Assembly (NCBI GenBank): GCA_011009095.1
Contig: VTPC01000394.1
Coordinates: 322,237 to 386,236, forward strand
Source: Ignelater luminosus
Taxonomy: Eukaryota; Arthropoda; Insecta; Coleoptera; Elateridae
DNA: 64,000 nt
Direction: 5' to 3'
The translations under genes and the position numbers were made by a program. This document shows, piece after piece, positions 44,071 to 57,597 of the stretch. A model generated the notes under the pieces. That model had not been told where the DNA came from, did not search any database, and worked only from the letters and a program-made list of their open reading frames with translations. The first letter of the stretch is position 1. Each line of letters begins with the position of its first letter.

Positions 44071-46399
44071 CGAAACATCTGGCTGCAGACAGCCTGTTTT
44101 CTTTGATGAACTTTGTTGTAGTATGGAGGAGAAAAAAATGGAGAAAGCACTAGTCGATCCGAGGACGCATGAACGTTTTGTAAATGTGCAGTGTCGTCCA
44201 GAGATGCCAACCTGCAATACTCTCGCGAAGTACGAACTCATCGAGTCACAGTTTCAGCTTTACATCTTATCTCAGTCTGGAATGTGTGTGAAGGTTATTC
44301 CTACGTACGTGATCGTAGGAAAGAGCATGTGAAAAGTCAGACGGGCGTCGTATTGAACATATCTGAAGGATTAATGAAAATGGATAATGGATAATCAATT
44401 GAGGTAGACCTTCAGCTAGATTCCTGTAACCGTTACCTGCGGCAGTTGCTCATATTCACAATCAGAGGGCTTTATGTTTTTTGTAGTGAAAATCCTTCTT
44501 CTACGAGAGGGATGCCAATTTTTTTCTACGAGAAAAAACCAAATTCCGGGATGTGATACATCAGCGATAAGTACCTTATTTAGAAAAGGAAAATATTCCA
44601 TAGTCACACTCAATTATTTCATCTCCGGCATTTTTGTATTATTTGTAGTTCGATGACGTAATAACTAATCTTGGGATTTCTGACAAGTGTGGCTTTAATA
44701 TTGATATTCCAGTAGTTCCAAATGACAAACATTTTGCCTACTTGCAACCATTATTCTAATGTCTCTATCTTACCAGAGAGGCTCAACTCAGTGGTCGATA
44801 TCAATTCTTATTCTCCGTTTTTGTCTAAATTATCCTAAATCCGTTTGCTATCTTAACGAATCTTATTTTATCAATCTGAAAATTTCTTGAACGTTATTTT
44901 ATGGGTTAAACTTTGAGTTACTAAAATTACGCTTTTGTCGTAAAGAGTCTCTTCGTTTGATTTGCATTCAACTTAATGCTTAGAGCTTATTCAATCTGGC
45001 CTACTTTGCATCTGTTTAATCCAATTAAAATTCACTAATTTGATTTAATGAGGGCGTATTTCAGTAGTTTCGTGTATAGGTTTTCTCTGAAGAGTCGAGT
45101 GTTTCGTATTGTTCATCAAAATACATTGTTTCGGAACAATTGAATGAAAAGAGTCGATAAGGATCATACTTTTAATTGCGACATAACCTTACATTTTACA
45201 AACAAATTGTCTTTTTCGTATATTACATACTCGGTTTTGATTCTAAAGCGCAACATCGTATTTTCAATATTGATTAATAACGTTTAGTACAGAAATAACT
45301 CGGCTACAAATAATATTGAAATGCTAAAGTACAGTCCTTCTCTTCTTATCTGGGAATTAATTATAAATCCTTCAAACGTGATAGTTTTCCCGTTTTACTT
45401 AACTTGCGTTTAATAAATACAAATAGAATCGTACCGCGCATAAAATATAGAATTCATACCTGAATATAACTTAATCAACGTCAAGATTTTGTAATACGAT
45501 TTGAGTTCCTCAAGGAAAAGGATTTCAATCATCTTGAGATGTATACGCTGCGGATTACGTCGTTCACCAGGGATTAAACCAAACAATTGCATGCATACAC
45601 CACATAATACTGCACACAACAACAAGAACCAGCCTATACTATTCCGTTTACAATCTAAAGATCTCGTCCCCTTTTATTAACCATTCCCCTTAAAATATTT
45701 ACGAAAATGGAGAAAATACCATGAAAATAAATTTAGCATTTAAAACAATAAACAGTGTAAGTCTGCCAGCTTGATCACCTCATTTAGCGCTCCATAAGGT
45801 TTAAGCTGTGCTTTGCATTTCCATTGCGAAAGGAAATGGACCACAACAGTACACAAAGCTCCGCTTTCAATGCAGAGTACTTTCATTTAGAAAAGGCTAT
45901 CAGACAACATTTTTTACGTGTGCAAATATTTACAGTTCTTTCTCCAAGACATTTTTCGAGTTCATTGTATGGAAAGGGAATATCTTTTCTTTCTATGCTT
46001 TCTGAAACTTTTTGATGGTTGGTACGTTGAGAGTATTTTATTTGTGAAATGTTGATTTTTTGGTTGTTTGACTCGGTGTTGTTTTAATTATTTGAAAATA
46101 CAAAACGTAAAATGCTTATAAATGACCGACTAATTCATCTGCAATAGAATATTGTTATTAAGGTAATTCTTGGTTGAGTGATTAGTAGCGGACACCAAGT
46201 CAACCCTCACACGAAGTAAGAACATCAATTCATTCAGTTTACATTCTTTTAAGTGCCCAAATTCTCAATTAACTATTGTTGACCTAGAAATCGAGGTGGC
46301 GTTAGAGAATGTTGTGAGGCATCATAAGGGTGGATAGCAAATTAAGTTTTCTGTTATGTTGTCTAGATTTAAAATATCACGTCAGTTTGGTTCAATTTT
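44071..46399. other. trio intron: no gene recognised
   Basis: An open frame at 44045-44332 (95 codons, beginning inside the last satellite unit) has no domain I recognise. The rest is AT-rich and featureless. Confidence 0.5.
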
Positions 46400-46510
46400 C
46401 ACTCAGCGTTAATTAATTTAACAGTGAAACTCTGAAAAGCCGATTTGTAACTTTGGTTAGTTTTATGTAATTTTTTTTCTAATCAGCATCCTTTATAAAT
46501 TTTCGTCAGC
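46400..46510 (+). repeat. Single dispersed unit of the 117-bp repeat family
   Basis: AAAGCCGATTTGTAACTTTGG followed by TTAGTTTTA and CTAATCAGCATCCTTTATAA matches the repeat at 1-625 in the same orientation. Confidence 0.6.
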
Positions 46511-47744
46511 CTTCTTTTACAAGAAGTTTTTAAAAGCAGATTATTTGATTAGTTTAATCAAGGTACGTTGAAATCTATGTCGATAGAGTAATTCGTCGAA
46601 TTTATTTTTTAGTTTAACTAATAAATATTCGAAAGAGTCGAAGCTGTTTAGCTTTTTATTTTCTTCAGGGAGCTGAGGTTCATCGATACCAAGGTAACCA
46701 CTATACGGTAGCAGAAAATTAGATCTTGGTCTTTTATTACACTCTTCATTAAACTAAATTTTCTGCTATACATTTAAAGTTCAAAGAGGACTGGCGTTCT
46801 TTTATCATTCCTGCATTTATTACATTAGGTAGTGTACGCCAGGAATCCACAACCCATCGGAACACCCAAGTCCCGCCACTCGAGTCATCGAACGAGTCAT
46901 TATGTTACCCCAGTTAGGGGGTAATAGTCTTTATCAACCCTTTTATAACATTTGAAATAACCACAGTAACTTTGTCATTAGTTAGATAAATGTAAAGTAC
47001 TAAGAGAGAAAACACAAAAATTTTTTGATCTTCTCAAGAGCCCTCATTGCATATCTAAAAATATGCAAATGTGACTGATGTAGTTCACACGTTTAAGGAA
47101 GTGAATTGTAATTGTTTTCAATATTAATTCTTGATTCAGAGAACAGACAATTGAAATTCGTGTTTATCAATTTATGTTTTGTCCTCCTTTCGAAAGTTCC
47201 TGGCCCTGACGGGGTTGTGAGTCGCCCGATTGTCCGGCCTTCACTCCCCGTTGCTGCTCTAGGTGTCATAGGCACCTAGCGACACACCTTTCTTTATCTG
47301 TGCTGTCTGAAGTACATCTGCGTCGCGGATAGTGACTAGATTATTAGCATGCTTTCCTGGGGCGTGCCGAAGGTAACTAGGTTTAGTTTCCCCTGAAGTC
47401 CCATTCTCCCACAGTCACTGTCTCACTCTACCGGCTGCTAGCGAGCTCCACCACAAAAACAAATACTGTCAACGGCCATCACGCAATGATTTCCAATGCT
47501 CTGTTAGCACTGCCTCTTCGGTTACTTCCCTACACTGACACCATAAGCTTCCAACCTGCTGTTGCTACAGCTCTAATCCTCAGATCACAAGAATTGCTTG
47601 GTGTAGTCCCCAATCTAACTTTGAAACGATATAAAACTGAAATATACGATAGTTAGGGAACGGGCCGGGCAATTGGTTGGTTCACCAGCAGCTTTCTCGG
47701 AGGGGAGATGGGAACCCTGGAAACCTTTCTTATAAAAAAAATAA
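46511..47744. other. trio intron: no gene recognised
   Basis: No recognised gene. A GC-richer patch at about 47190-47640 has only short open frames. Confidence 0.5.
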
Positions 47745-47945
47745 TAAATTTCACTTGAAGAGGAAAAAGACTTCTAGAACAGAAAACAATCTGAATGGAA
47801 ATTCCATACGTAAAAGACGAATTGCAGTCTTAGTTAGGTTTGATTTTGATACACTATCACTGAGGATGAATTTTATGAAGATCAACTTACTGTTTCTCTT
47901 TTACCGACAATTAGTAACGATTTATCTTGATAGGTGATAATAAGT
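47745..47945 (+). repeat. Left arm of a diverged inverted repeat
   Basis: Shares with the reverse complement of 50665-50890 the words TTCTAGAAC, GGTTTGATTTTGATA, CTGAGGATGAATTTTATGA, ATCAACTTACT and GATTTATCTTGATAGGTGAT, in order. Probably two opposite copies of one old element. Confidence 0.65.
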
Positions 47946-48041
47946 TGATACACCTAAGAATAAATAAATAAATCGAGATTAAATCTATAGGAGTTTTAGA
48001 TTTCCAGATTTGAATCGAAGCTAGAATGCATTTCTTAGAAT

Positions 48042-48160
48042 AGAGGTGGGCAGATTTGCCACTCGGGGCCAAACAAAAATTTATCAGCAAAAACTAACCT
48101 TGGAGGAAAAGTCCAACCAAACAATTTAGTTTCTCGATTCTTGGTCAGTTTAATAATCTC
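48042..48160 (-). mobile_element. Fragment of hAT-type MITE
   Basis: AGAGGTGGGCAGATTTGCC with CGGGGCCAA and AATTTATCAGCAAAAACTAA matches one end and part of the interior of the MITEs at 57400, 58772 and 59709, read in reverse. The other end was not found. Confidence 0.5.
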
Positions 48161-48509
48161 GACTCAATAATGAAAGAGGCTTCCAGATCGAGTATATTCC
48201 CTCAACTTAATTTAATATAATTTTTAAAAGATTCTTAGATGATCCGAACATAACCCGAGCAGAAAATTACGTTTCACTTTTTTGCGAATTCGACTTTATG
48301 TTAATTCTGAACAGGATCTTTGTTTGCATTATTGTAGTTTCGAATTGTAACAAATAGTTTTAAATTAAGCAATTATTTTCTAAAGTGCGTATATGCTGAT
48401 TAGCTAGCAATACAAGGTATGTGAACTACCCCAATCGCCTAACGAATTTGCTAAAGCGCATTCAGGGTCATGTCCAGTGTTATGTTCGATGAGCTATAAC
48501 TCGCCCGTG
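48161..48509. other. trio intron: nothing recognised
   Basis: AT-rich sequence with no signal. Confidence 0.5.
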
Positions 48510-48610
48510 TTTTAATTAACAGTGAAACTCGTAAAAGCTGATTTGTAACTTTGGTAAGTTTTATTTGAATTTCTTCTTATCAGCATCCTCTATAAATCTT
48601 CATCATTTTG
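48510..48610 (+). repeat. Single dispersed unit of the 117-bp repeat family
   Basis: AAAAGCTGATTTGTAACTTTGG, TAAGTTTTATTTGAATTTC and TTCTTATCAGCATCCTCTAT match the units at 1-625 and 46400. Both dispersed units are preceded by AACAGTGAAACTC. Confidence 0.6.
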
Positions 48611-50521
48611 GAGGCTTCTTAAGGTAGGTCCTACGAAAGTGGTGTTAGCCTATGTAACTCGAGTTTATAGTGAACATCCTTTGCAAGAAATCCCTAAAAG
48701 CAAATTGTTTAAATTGAAAAACACACTTAATAACATCATGAAGACCCATATCGGTGTTTACTTTAGTCTTCTGAATTTTAAAGTCACTTTTTGTACAATT
48801 TTCAACATTTGAAATGCCAAGACGTTATTTAATGTCTGCTAGGGTTTAGAGTAGCTTTCCAGCATTTTTCTCAGAATTTCCACCCCTTTTTTCCGATATT
48901 TGGGACATTTAATAACATTATGAAAATTTGCTATCTCGTCGCCAATAACACGAAGTGTCTTATCTCAGATTTACCGATTTTACAGCAGAGCAATTTGAAA
49001 TTCCACAAGTTCTTTGAATGGTCACTACATCATAATTAACCAATAAGTCGTTTGCTATTCGGTTTGCAGAAATACACAATCGTATGTAACGCCGAAGATT
49101 GAACCAACTGTCTTATGCCTGTTTGTGAGATTTGTGCGCCACAGCATTTGAGATCCAAGCTTCCCTTTGGCTCATTACTAAACCAGTTTTAGATCCTATA
49201 CTTCGTGAGATCCAATAACGCCACTTGATGACGTGACCCACAAATCTAATCTTTTGAGATATGGCACTTCGTGTTACTGGCGTCCATCTGGAAATCCCTC
49301 AATGTAATTTGCAACTTTATAGTTTTATGAATCCTAGATTTAGTGCCATGGATTAACTAAACAGTTTTTTTCTGCATTTCGAATGACAGGAATAACGTAA
49401 TTGGTAATTCTGAACTAATAATCTGTTGATTGTTTAATGCCTACGAGTGTTAAGAGTACATTTCCAGCGTTTTTTCCCCAGAATTCTTAGGCGCCAAATA
49501 TCCTAATACTAGACTTGGGGAAAGGTTCGACGTGACCAACAAATGCTAGGCTGAGCGTTATCGACGAAGTAAACGCCACAAAAAAAAGGTCTAAATTATT
49601 TAGTTACACATGTAACAGTTGTGTATTTCACGTAGGTAGTGAAAATGAGATTCTGTTTAACCTTAACATAAAATGGAACTCGCAAAAAAAGTATAATTGT
49701 GTGTGAAACGTAATTTTCTGCTTAAGTTCCGCGTAGTGTCCGTTCGGTGTAGACGTCTCCTTTCTAGCCCGCGTCAGGCGCGCCCGGCTCGCTGGTGTAG
49801 GGGTGTGACCCTCGAAAACCATTTGTATGTTGCACCACCATCTTTTCGGGAGTACGAGCTTTCCTCCTGTGTACGCTGTTCGTTTCGTTATCATCATGGA
49901 CCATATTCCGAAGTCACCGCCCCTGACAGCCAATGAATATGTAATCATATCCATTGCCCGTGTCGCGGGCTTCCGCAACGGCCTTCTACAACTTCAATTC
50001 CATATCGACATAACATCAGCACTACCACTACTTCGCTAAAGCGCTACTGCGCGTTCTTTCAACAACCGAAGCCGAAGCCTCCTCCGGCCTACGACGCCCT
50101 TTGTCACTTCATCCAATAACTTCAACACGACATCTATCCAAGGTACCGACAAATCGCTGCCTCGCTCACCAACTACAACTGCCCCACAAAACCGGACGCC
50201 GATACATCATCATCCACACTTCCACCGGCTATGGCTCCTTGCTACTGCACTGCCAAGATCTACTTTTCCCAACAAGGAACGTTTTCTGCCTTATCAAGCA
50301 TTCAACCATCTATAACGACTGAAGAAGTAGCCCGAAACTCGTGTTCAGATTGTCGAAAAATCTTGGTTTTTAGAAATAAAATTTGAAAAGTAGATCTGGA
50401 GGCTTCTTTCGGCATTTAGTCAAGATTATTGAATGGTAATTGACTAAAAACTTGAAGAACTTAACATTGACAATATCACGATACTAAGAGAATTCTAAAT
50501 CAAAAACATTATCTAAGATTT
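48611..50521. other. trio intron: no gene recognised, one GC-richer block
   Basis: Around 49690-50330 the composition is GC-richer, with overlapping open frames on both strands (49628-49978 -, 49827-50039 +, 50101-50322 +). Segments such as NEYVIISIARVAGFRNG and YTGGKLVLPKRWWCNIQM suggest former coding DNA, probably a dead insertion, but I recognise no family. Confidence 0.35.
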
Positions 50522-50660
50522 GTCTCTGCCAAGCAAAGGCGCTCGAGGCCGAATTGGTCAAATTAGCTCGTATTGAACGCTTGAATGCGAAAACATATTT
50601 TAGTTTTAGGTGATAAATGTGCATATGGCTCCCAGGGGTCAGATTTGTCCACTTCTGTTT
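50522..50660. mobile_element. Possible degenerate hAT-type MITE
   Basis: Starts TCTCTGCCAAGCAAAGGCGC, continues CGAGGCCGAATTGGTCAAAT and ends CAGATTTGTCCACTTCTG, echoing the CAGAGATGGGCA/TGCCTATCTCTG termini and the GGCCGAATTGG word of the MITE at 57400. Heavily diverged. Confidence 0.4.
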
Positions 50661-50664
50661 GCAA

Positions 50665-50890
50665 TTTATCATCACCTATCAAGATAAATCTTTAAGAAAA
50701 GTAAGTTGATAGAGACTTAAGAGGCACCTCATAAAGTTCATCTTCAGCGATAGGATTATCAAACCAAATCCCACTAAAAACGAATTTTGTGTTTTAGACA
50801 TGGCATTCTTCATCAATATTATTATTCGTTCTAGAAACCTTTCTCCTCTTCACCCCACTTATTTATTTTTTAACCAAAAAATTGATCGGG
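50665..50890 (-). repeat. Right arm of a diverged inverted repeat
   Basis: Opposite-strand relative of 47745-47945; see that entry for the shared words. The arms are about 2.7 kb apart. Confidence 0.65.
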
Positions 50891-53800
50891 CTTCCACTAT
50901 TCCATGGCGCTCCAAAGCTGATTTTCGTTAATTGACGATTGGAGAGGTAGCAGCAGTAGGTCGCATCGTCTGGGATACAGCTAGAGTGCAAGTAAGTAAT
51001 GGAATATACAGAGTATTATGTGTGCTCTTCAAGCTTGAAGTATGGCTTGCCCACTGGCTAGTTCTAGTTGTAAAAAGATGATGACTCTACTTCAAGCGGG
51101 TGCTGCACAAGAAAAAGATGATCCAAGGATGCCGCACATTTTCTGGAGCCCGTGGCGTGAAGAAATGGCGGTGAAGGCAAAAGCAACGGCGCATTGATAA
51201 TCATTCTGTGATGATGGTAGCAACCTTGGTCAAGGTGGCGGCTGTGGATACCTGCTGGCCTTTATCAAAGCCACACCTTTACATGCACGCATCTTTGAGG
51301 CAGAACTCGCTATCGGCATGGACGTACACCGAGCAGCGAGGAAGCGGAAAGGTATTTTGTTAGATGCCTAAGGTAAACTAAAGCAGCAACAGGCAGTGGA
51401 AACAGAAAACAAAAACAAAAAAAAAGACAAACACGAAGGGACCGCAAAAGAGGTCTCCACGATCGTTTTATCTGCTCTGAATCTACGGCACTCCGTGGAT
51501 TTGCTACACAGAAAGAAAGACCGTGTACACAAAAAGTGAACGAGCGCGAACGAATAGGACGCGTACAGAAATCTATAACCAGGAAAATGAACCGGAACAA
51601 TAGGAAATAACAACAAATAAGATTTAATTGTACTCGTACGTTCGTGTGCTCATTTGTGTTTGATCTCGTTCGCGTTTATACGCCAATGTCCATTCGTGTT
51701 GGTTCTTACTTGTTCTTTTGATGTGTACATAGTAAGTTTCGTCTCTTAGTTCTCCTTTTGGTGCCTTGCAGTAATCTCGAGCAATAATTTTAACTTAAGG
51801 TGGCTCCAAACAACGTAACCAATATAGACCAGTGTTGCTATACGTATTTCATAAAAATATTAAGTGTAGGACACGAGTCTTAATGCAGCCCTCAGTGTTG
51901 GACAGACGTGAAGAAAGAGTGATAGAAGGTCAAAATCGGACCTTCTGATCTAGTGTAGTAGCTTATTTCGGTATCGAACGGACCTTGGAGTTCTGAAGAA
52001 AATAAAGAGCCCGATGGATTAGATTTTTTTTGAGATCGACCAAATGTTTATCAGTTAAATTGAAAGATAAACATGCAGGAAGTTACTTTTACTTTTCACT
52101 TTTCTCCAATAGGCACGATAATTTCGAGGCATCATAGACTCAGTATAATGCTTATGGTGATAAGAAGGTGAGACCACCACGTCTAGCAGAGCTGGCTCAA
52201 CTTCGGAAATGAAAAAAACCGCTGGAAGTCTACTCCAAACACTCGAACACACTAAATAACCAATAGATTGTTAGTTTGAAACTACGAATTACGTCATGCA
52301 GTTCGAGACGCTTGCATTTTGAATTGTCATTCTGCACTGTCTGTTGAAGACAGTTTGGGTCGGTCTACTTTTGGTGATTGTGCAGTTTACCGTCTATTGA
52401 ATGTTCTTATTGAATTTTGTGTGTTTTTTTTTCATATTAGTGTAGTATAATCGTCGAGACTTAAATTGTGATAAGAAATATCCTTTTTTTGTTTTTGTAG
52501 TTTTTGTTAATTAAGATCCTGTCAACCATAGCATTAATAATAAAATAATTTTTAGCTTCTTAAACAATATCCAGTTTAATCTTGTTTTCGGTCAATTAAT
52601 TCCGATGCAAATTGCAAGAGTTTGTTAAGAGCTTTAACAAAAAGGCCACAAGAAATATTAAATCTTATCACAGCTGAATGCGTCCAGATAAATTTATTTA
52701 AAGCGAAACGAAATGTATGTATAGTATAAACGATTTAAACGAAAAAACGTTCTTGATAATCTCCAATTATAAAAAACATAATACCACGTTAATGCCAAGA
52801 GCAAATGCACAATTATTAAAACCGTTACACAACCTAATCTAACCACCGATCTAATAAAGCACGTACTGTGTGTAGTATGTCCTAAAGTCTTCTCTAGCAA
52901 AACCTAACCCGGCATTCCTGTACAACTTCTTATAATAAACCCACGCAAAACCACATTAAATCTTGTATTTTGTATTTGTATCATTAGCCGGTTGGCCTGT
53001 TCTGCAGGAATTTAATTTCTGAAAGCAAAAAAAATCCCTCTGGATAGAAAAAGCAATTTTCTAGAAAATTTTTCCTTTTTTTAAATTTAATATAAATTTT
53101 AATAAAACCCAAAACATAATACGATTTAATTATTATAAAATGAATTTTCTATAACAAAAACCGCATTATCTAACCATTACCACTTGTTTTATCTTCTGCG
53201 CGCGCAAAGATTTTTTTGCTGGTGGCTACCGTTGAACCTGCTGTCGGTTGGAGCATAGCAGCAGTTAACGGATGTCTCCCCGGCGAATAGGAGGAAAGTT
53301 TAAACCGTGTACGTTCTGCTGCCTGGTTCACGTGCGCTTTTTTTTTAAATTTCAACCAGAACTTCTCACCTTCCTTTTTCTCTGGTACATTAATATTCGA
53401 CACCCTTTAAGGATTCAGGAGCGAGGAAAAAATGTAAATGTTGCGTGCGTGCGCTTATTCTACATAGGAATGCGTTTTTAAAACATTCACGTGCCCTAAA
53501 GGAATTTGTCACTCTTTTATGCCGGTGCGTGGTAAAAATGCATCAAGTTTAATGATCGTTCTTTAAGACGACAGTTAATTTCTTTGAATTGGTAAGCAGA
53601 TTTTGTTTCTTGGTAAAAAATTCAAATTGTGTTTTAGAAGAATGCTTAATAGAAAGAGCGAGATGATTTTGTTTTGAAGATTGACGAGTCATGTTTGTAA
53701 ATGTTTGAATTTGCAATAGAACAAATTAATTTTTCCCACTATTATCTCTTAGTAATTCTTTTGTTTATGATTCATAATTTTGTTTGCTATTGTTTATTAT

Positions 53801-55849
53801 TAAAATATTGAATTCTAAAAGGAGTCTAGGGGAGGAAGGTTAAAAAACTTTTGACGTTTTAGACTTTTGATTTAGTGCTTTCGGAAAAACTTCCCAGTTT
53901 ACCCCTTCGCGTGATAAATTACCTATCCTCAATTTTTTCTTTGTCAAAACTATTGACTTTAATCAAATAGTAGGAAAATTGGACAAGAAATAATTTTTGC
54001 AACTTTTGATTTCTTTTAGCTAAACATTTATCAAATGGTACAGTCTGGTTTTTGCTTTATATTTGTAGCAATTCAAAATTGATTTTAGTGTTTGGATTAA
54101 CTTTGGCCTTGTTCATTAGAACAATTATCCATTATTTTTTATTATTATCATCCAATATACAGAGGTGCCCTAAATTTAGTGAAATAAAATGCAAAAATGT
54201 GTAAAGAATTACTTATATAGCATTAAAAAAATGGGGGGGGGGTTAGAAGTTTATCTCATTTCTCATTTTTCCTCGCGTTGCCTACCCCTAAAATCGAACA
54301 CATTTGATGATAGGAAATATATAACAGAACTTTGATGACTATAATCATAAAGTTTGAGCATCCTATTTAGTATTTTCTTCAGAGCCCCATTACACTTACA
54401 AAACATTTCACAGATATTCAGCAAAAGTAAAACAAACTTTTCTGACATTTCTGTCAACTCAAACGACACGAGTTAAATGAGGTTGAGATTAGGTCACTAG
54501 AGGATTCCTACATTTACTGAATTATTTAATTTGTTTGGTCATTAATTATCATTTTGAAATATTATTTGCTTGAATTCGTTTGATTTTGGCACCACTCTTG
54601 GTATCTTTGCCAACAAGTTACCGTTCCCTTCTGCCTAATGCTATCTACTGCTACCAAACTTTCTCATATCTCCTTTCAGCTGCCTTCTTCAGTACTGCCA
54701 GATCATGTTAAATACGTAAATAAGTACCAAAATTACTGCCAAATCTATTTAGTTTAAAGCTTCTTTAGTTCTTGCCTGCTAGTTTGTGCCAAATACTGTC
54801 TTGAGTCTTGCCTTGTACCTTGAACTCTTCACTCTAGAGAATTTTTACCCAATTTTCGGTTGTTCAGTTCTTGTATTGCGTAACCGTAGCAATGAGTCTT
54901 TGAAAACACTGCATTTGATAGTCCAACCCTGTTCGGTTTATCCTATCCTATCTTTTCTAGAAGTTGTGACCATGGTAAAATCAGAAAGTGAAAGTCTTTT
55001 CTGCTTTTTCGCAACTTGCTCTTAACGCTCCTTAACTTCCTCCGATCTTATCTTTGAAATGTATATGTATATAAGTATCTCACTTAATTACCAAACACAG
55101 TCTTCACCGACTTCTAGGAATAATGATCGTCAGTTTTTTTAGTCTTCACGTTGACTTGGCAAGTATTTTTGTCAATTTAAATATTTCACATCATTTTGCT
55201 TTGGGGAGAACAAAGCCTTGACTATTTCCCGTTTGCAGACGGCAAACCTCCGATCTTTATCTTAACAGTAGTTTTTATTAAGATTTTCGGCATTGCTACT
55301 CCACTCATATTAGTCAAGGATGATAAAAAGTGACCGTGAGCACGTGCAGCTAATTTCGAATGGACATGCAAAACGCGATTCTTTTTCTCACTGTAGGTTA
55401 AGAAAGAGAAGAACGGGAAAATACTAAGATGCCTGAAGAATGTATGACGCAATTCTGCTGGTAAAAATACAGTTATTAAAAACTGAAAGGGCAACATAAC
55501 TTAGCAAGCGAATTCTAGGATATTCTGATTTTTATAAGGCAGATGAGATGGGTTATCAAGTTTTTGTGAACCCGCATCTGCAATAATTTGAGCATTTGGG
55601 TGTTTAATTCGACCATCTGTTGATTGCTTTCCTAAAAAACAAACGCCTTTTCTAAGTATCAAGTATTACCTTCTTTTTCTCGGCCTATTGTTGTTTCTTT
55701 TCGCAGTATTGTATTAAGACAGTTTCTTCTTTATCCCAAAAGACTGTTATCATCAATTTTTCTGCAAAGAATTCTGCGAAATTGTTCCCTTGCATTGATT
55801 CTTGTCTTGTACGCCCAAGTCTAACTCCTGGTATTTTAGGGTACCCAAG
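50891..55849. other. trio intron: no gene recognised
   Basis: Short open frames only. 51230-51370 + reads NLGQGGGCGYLLAFIKATPL and ARIFEAELAIGMDVHRAA before a stop, coding-like but unassigned. 53170-53403 - is lysine-rich with no domain. A run of ten G lies at 54233-54242. Confidence 0.45.
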
Positions 55850-57399
55850 ATTACTTGATTAACGACAGGGTTCGATTTGGGTCACCGATTGTGCATTTTG
55901 GACACTTAAGGTGGTTTGACGAAGGGAAAGAAATCTGATTGTGACCACTCAAGGCAGTCTGATAGAATGTAGAACTCGATTTTGGGCCTAATCGATTCTG
56001 GGATACCTAAAGTGACCTAAATGTAGGTCAGACTTGGGGTGACCTAGTAAAGGACGAAGTTAGATTTTGTAGGGCACACCCCGATTTTGGTCTACCAAAG
56101 AGATCCGATTGTGAACAGAGACTGAACTGTGACCATTAGGTTGATAGTTACCGAGGTCCTGAGATCTTTCACGCAGAAAAAATCTGGAAAAGGAAACCAT
56201 CCTCCGGGAGGTATGTAAAGTAGTGGGTCCCGTGTGACTACGATGAGTTGCACATTGAAAATACCTACCGGGGTTGCAAAACCTCGGATTTGACTAAATT
56301 CTAGTTGGCGGCGAAATGATCATAGTAGTTCAAGTCACGAGGCGCAAGGCAACCGCGTGCTGAAGCCTCTGTCACACCTCTAGTGAACTGATAGAGAGTG
56401 AAATTTAATTGTGATCGCAGGTGTTCTGATGGACGTAGAAACCGATTTTGGGTCTGATTGGAAGCCAAATTTGATCTTGTCTAATGCCTAATTTTTGGCA
56501 AAATTAAATTTTGGACCACCTAGTTAAGATGATATCTTAAAGAACAAAGTTTGACTGTTGACCATCGAAGGTGATAGAACCCGAGTTTGGTTTACATAAG
56601 CGGCTGATTATGACCAGAGACCCTTTTTGAATATATAAAACGACCACATAATCAGGATAGAACCATATCTGGGGCAGAGTTTGATTCTGGACTCCATAAA
56701 GTGACTTAATTATGGGTGGAGTTCGATTTGGATCAAATGAAGTGACCTGGTGAAGGATGAAACTATCTTGGTTACTGGATACAGCTTGAGTTTGGCCTAC
56801 CAAAACGACCTGACAGTGGGCAGACTGATCTTGAATAACTAAAGTGACTTGTTAGAAGGCAGAATCCGACTTTGAGTCTAATCGAAGGCAGAGTTCGATT
56901 TCGAGCTACCTACACTAGTTTAATTGCGAGTGGAGCTCGATTTGGATCGTATAAGGTTACCTAGAAAAGGACAAACTAGATTGCGAATCACCGAAGGTGA
57001 CCTATTATGGTCCAAAGGGACTTATTGTGGGCAAAGGTCGATCTTGGATACCTAAGGTGACTTGGTGGAAGGTGAAGTCTGATTGCGACTATCGAAGTTG
57101 ATCTGGTCAGGACAGGCCTGATTGAGGGCAGAATTCAGTCTTGGACCACCTGACTGTTGGCGAAGCTCAATTTTGACGACCTGCTGGAGAACAAAGTCTG
57201 ATTGGGAGCAGTCGAAAGTGGCAGAGTCCGATCATGGCGGTTTTTAGATTTTTAAGATAACCTGATAAAAGCTGAAGTCCGATTGTGTTCATCTAAGGTG
57301 GTCTGGTGAGGGTAGAACTGAATTTTAGGCTAAATTGAGGGTAGAATATGTTTTTTTGGTCGTCAACCTAAAGTGACCTATATTTTGAACCACTTAAGG

Positions 57400-57597
57400 C
57401 AGAGATGGGCACCGGGGCCAAATTGGCCGAATTGGTTCGTATAACAAAACATCTTGGCATATTTTATAGCTTAACTGTCAGAATTAAATTATCTTGATTA
57501 CACTTCTTTTCTAAAGTTAGTTTTTGCTGATAAATTTGCCTTCATAGGAGCCAATTTGATCTTTAGGGGCACGATTGCCTATCTCTGACTTAAGGCG
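57400..57597 (+). mobile_element. hAT-type MITE with perfect 8-bp target duplication
   Basis: 198 bp, beginning CAGAGATGGGCACC and ending TTGCCTATCTCTG. ACTTAAGG flanks both ends (57392-57399 and 57598-57605). An 8-bp duplication and CAGAGATGGGCA-like termini are the signature of hAT elements. No open frame inside; non-autonomous. Confidence 0.92.

Noticed and set aside
54233..54242. Run of ten G (and ten C at 59512) as a structural signal
   Set aside because: Simple homopolymers, prone to sequencing error; nothing around them suggests a function.
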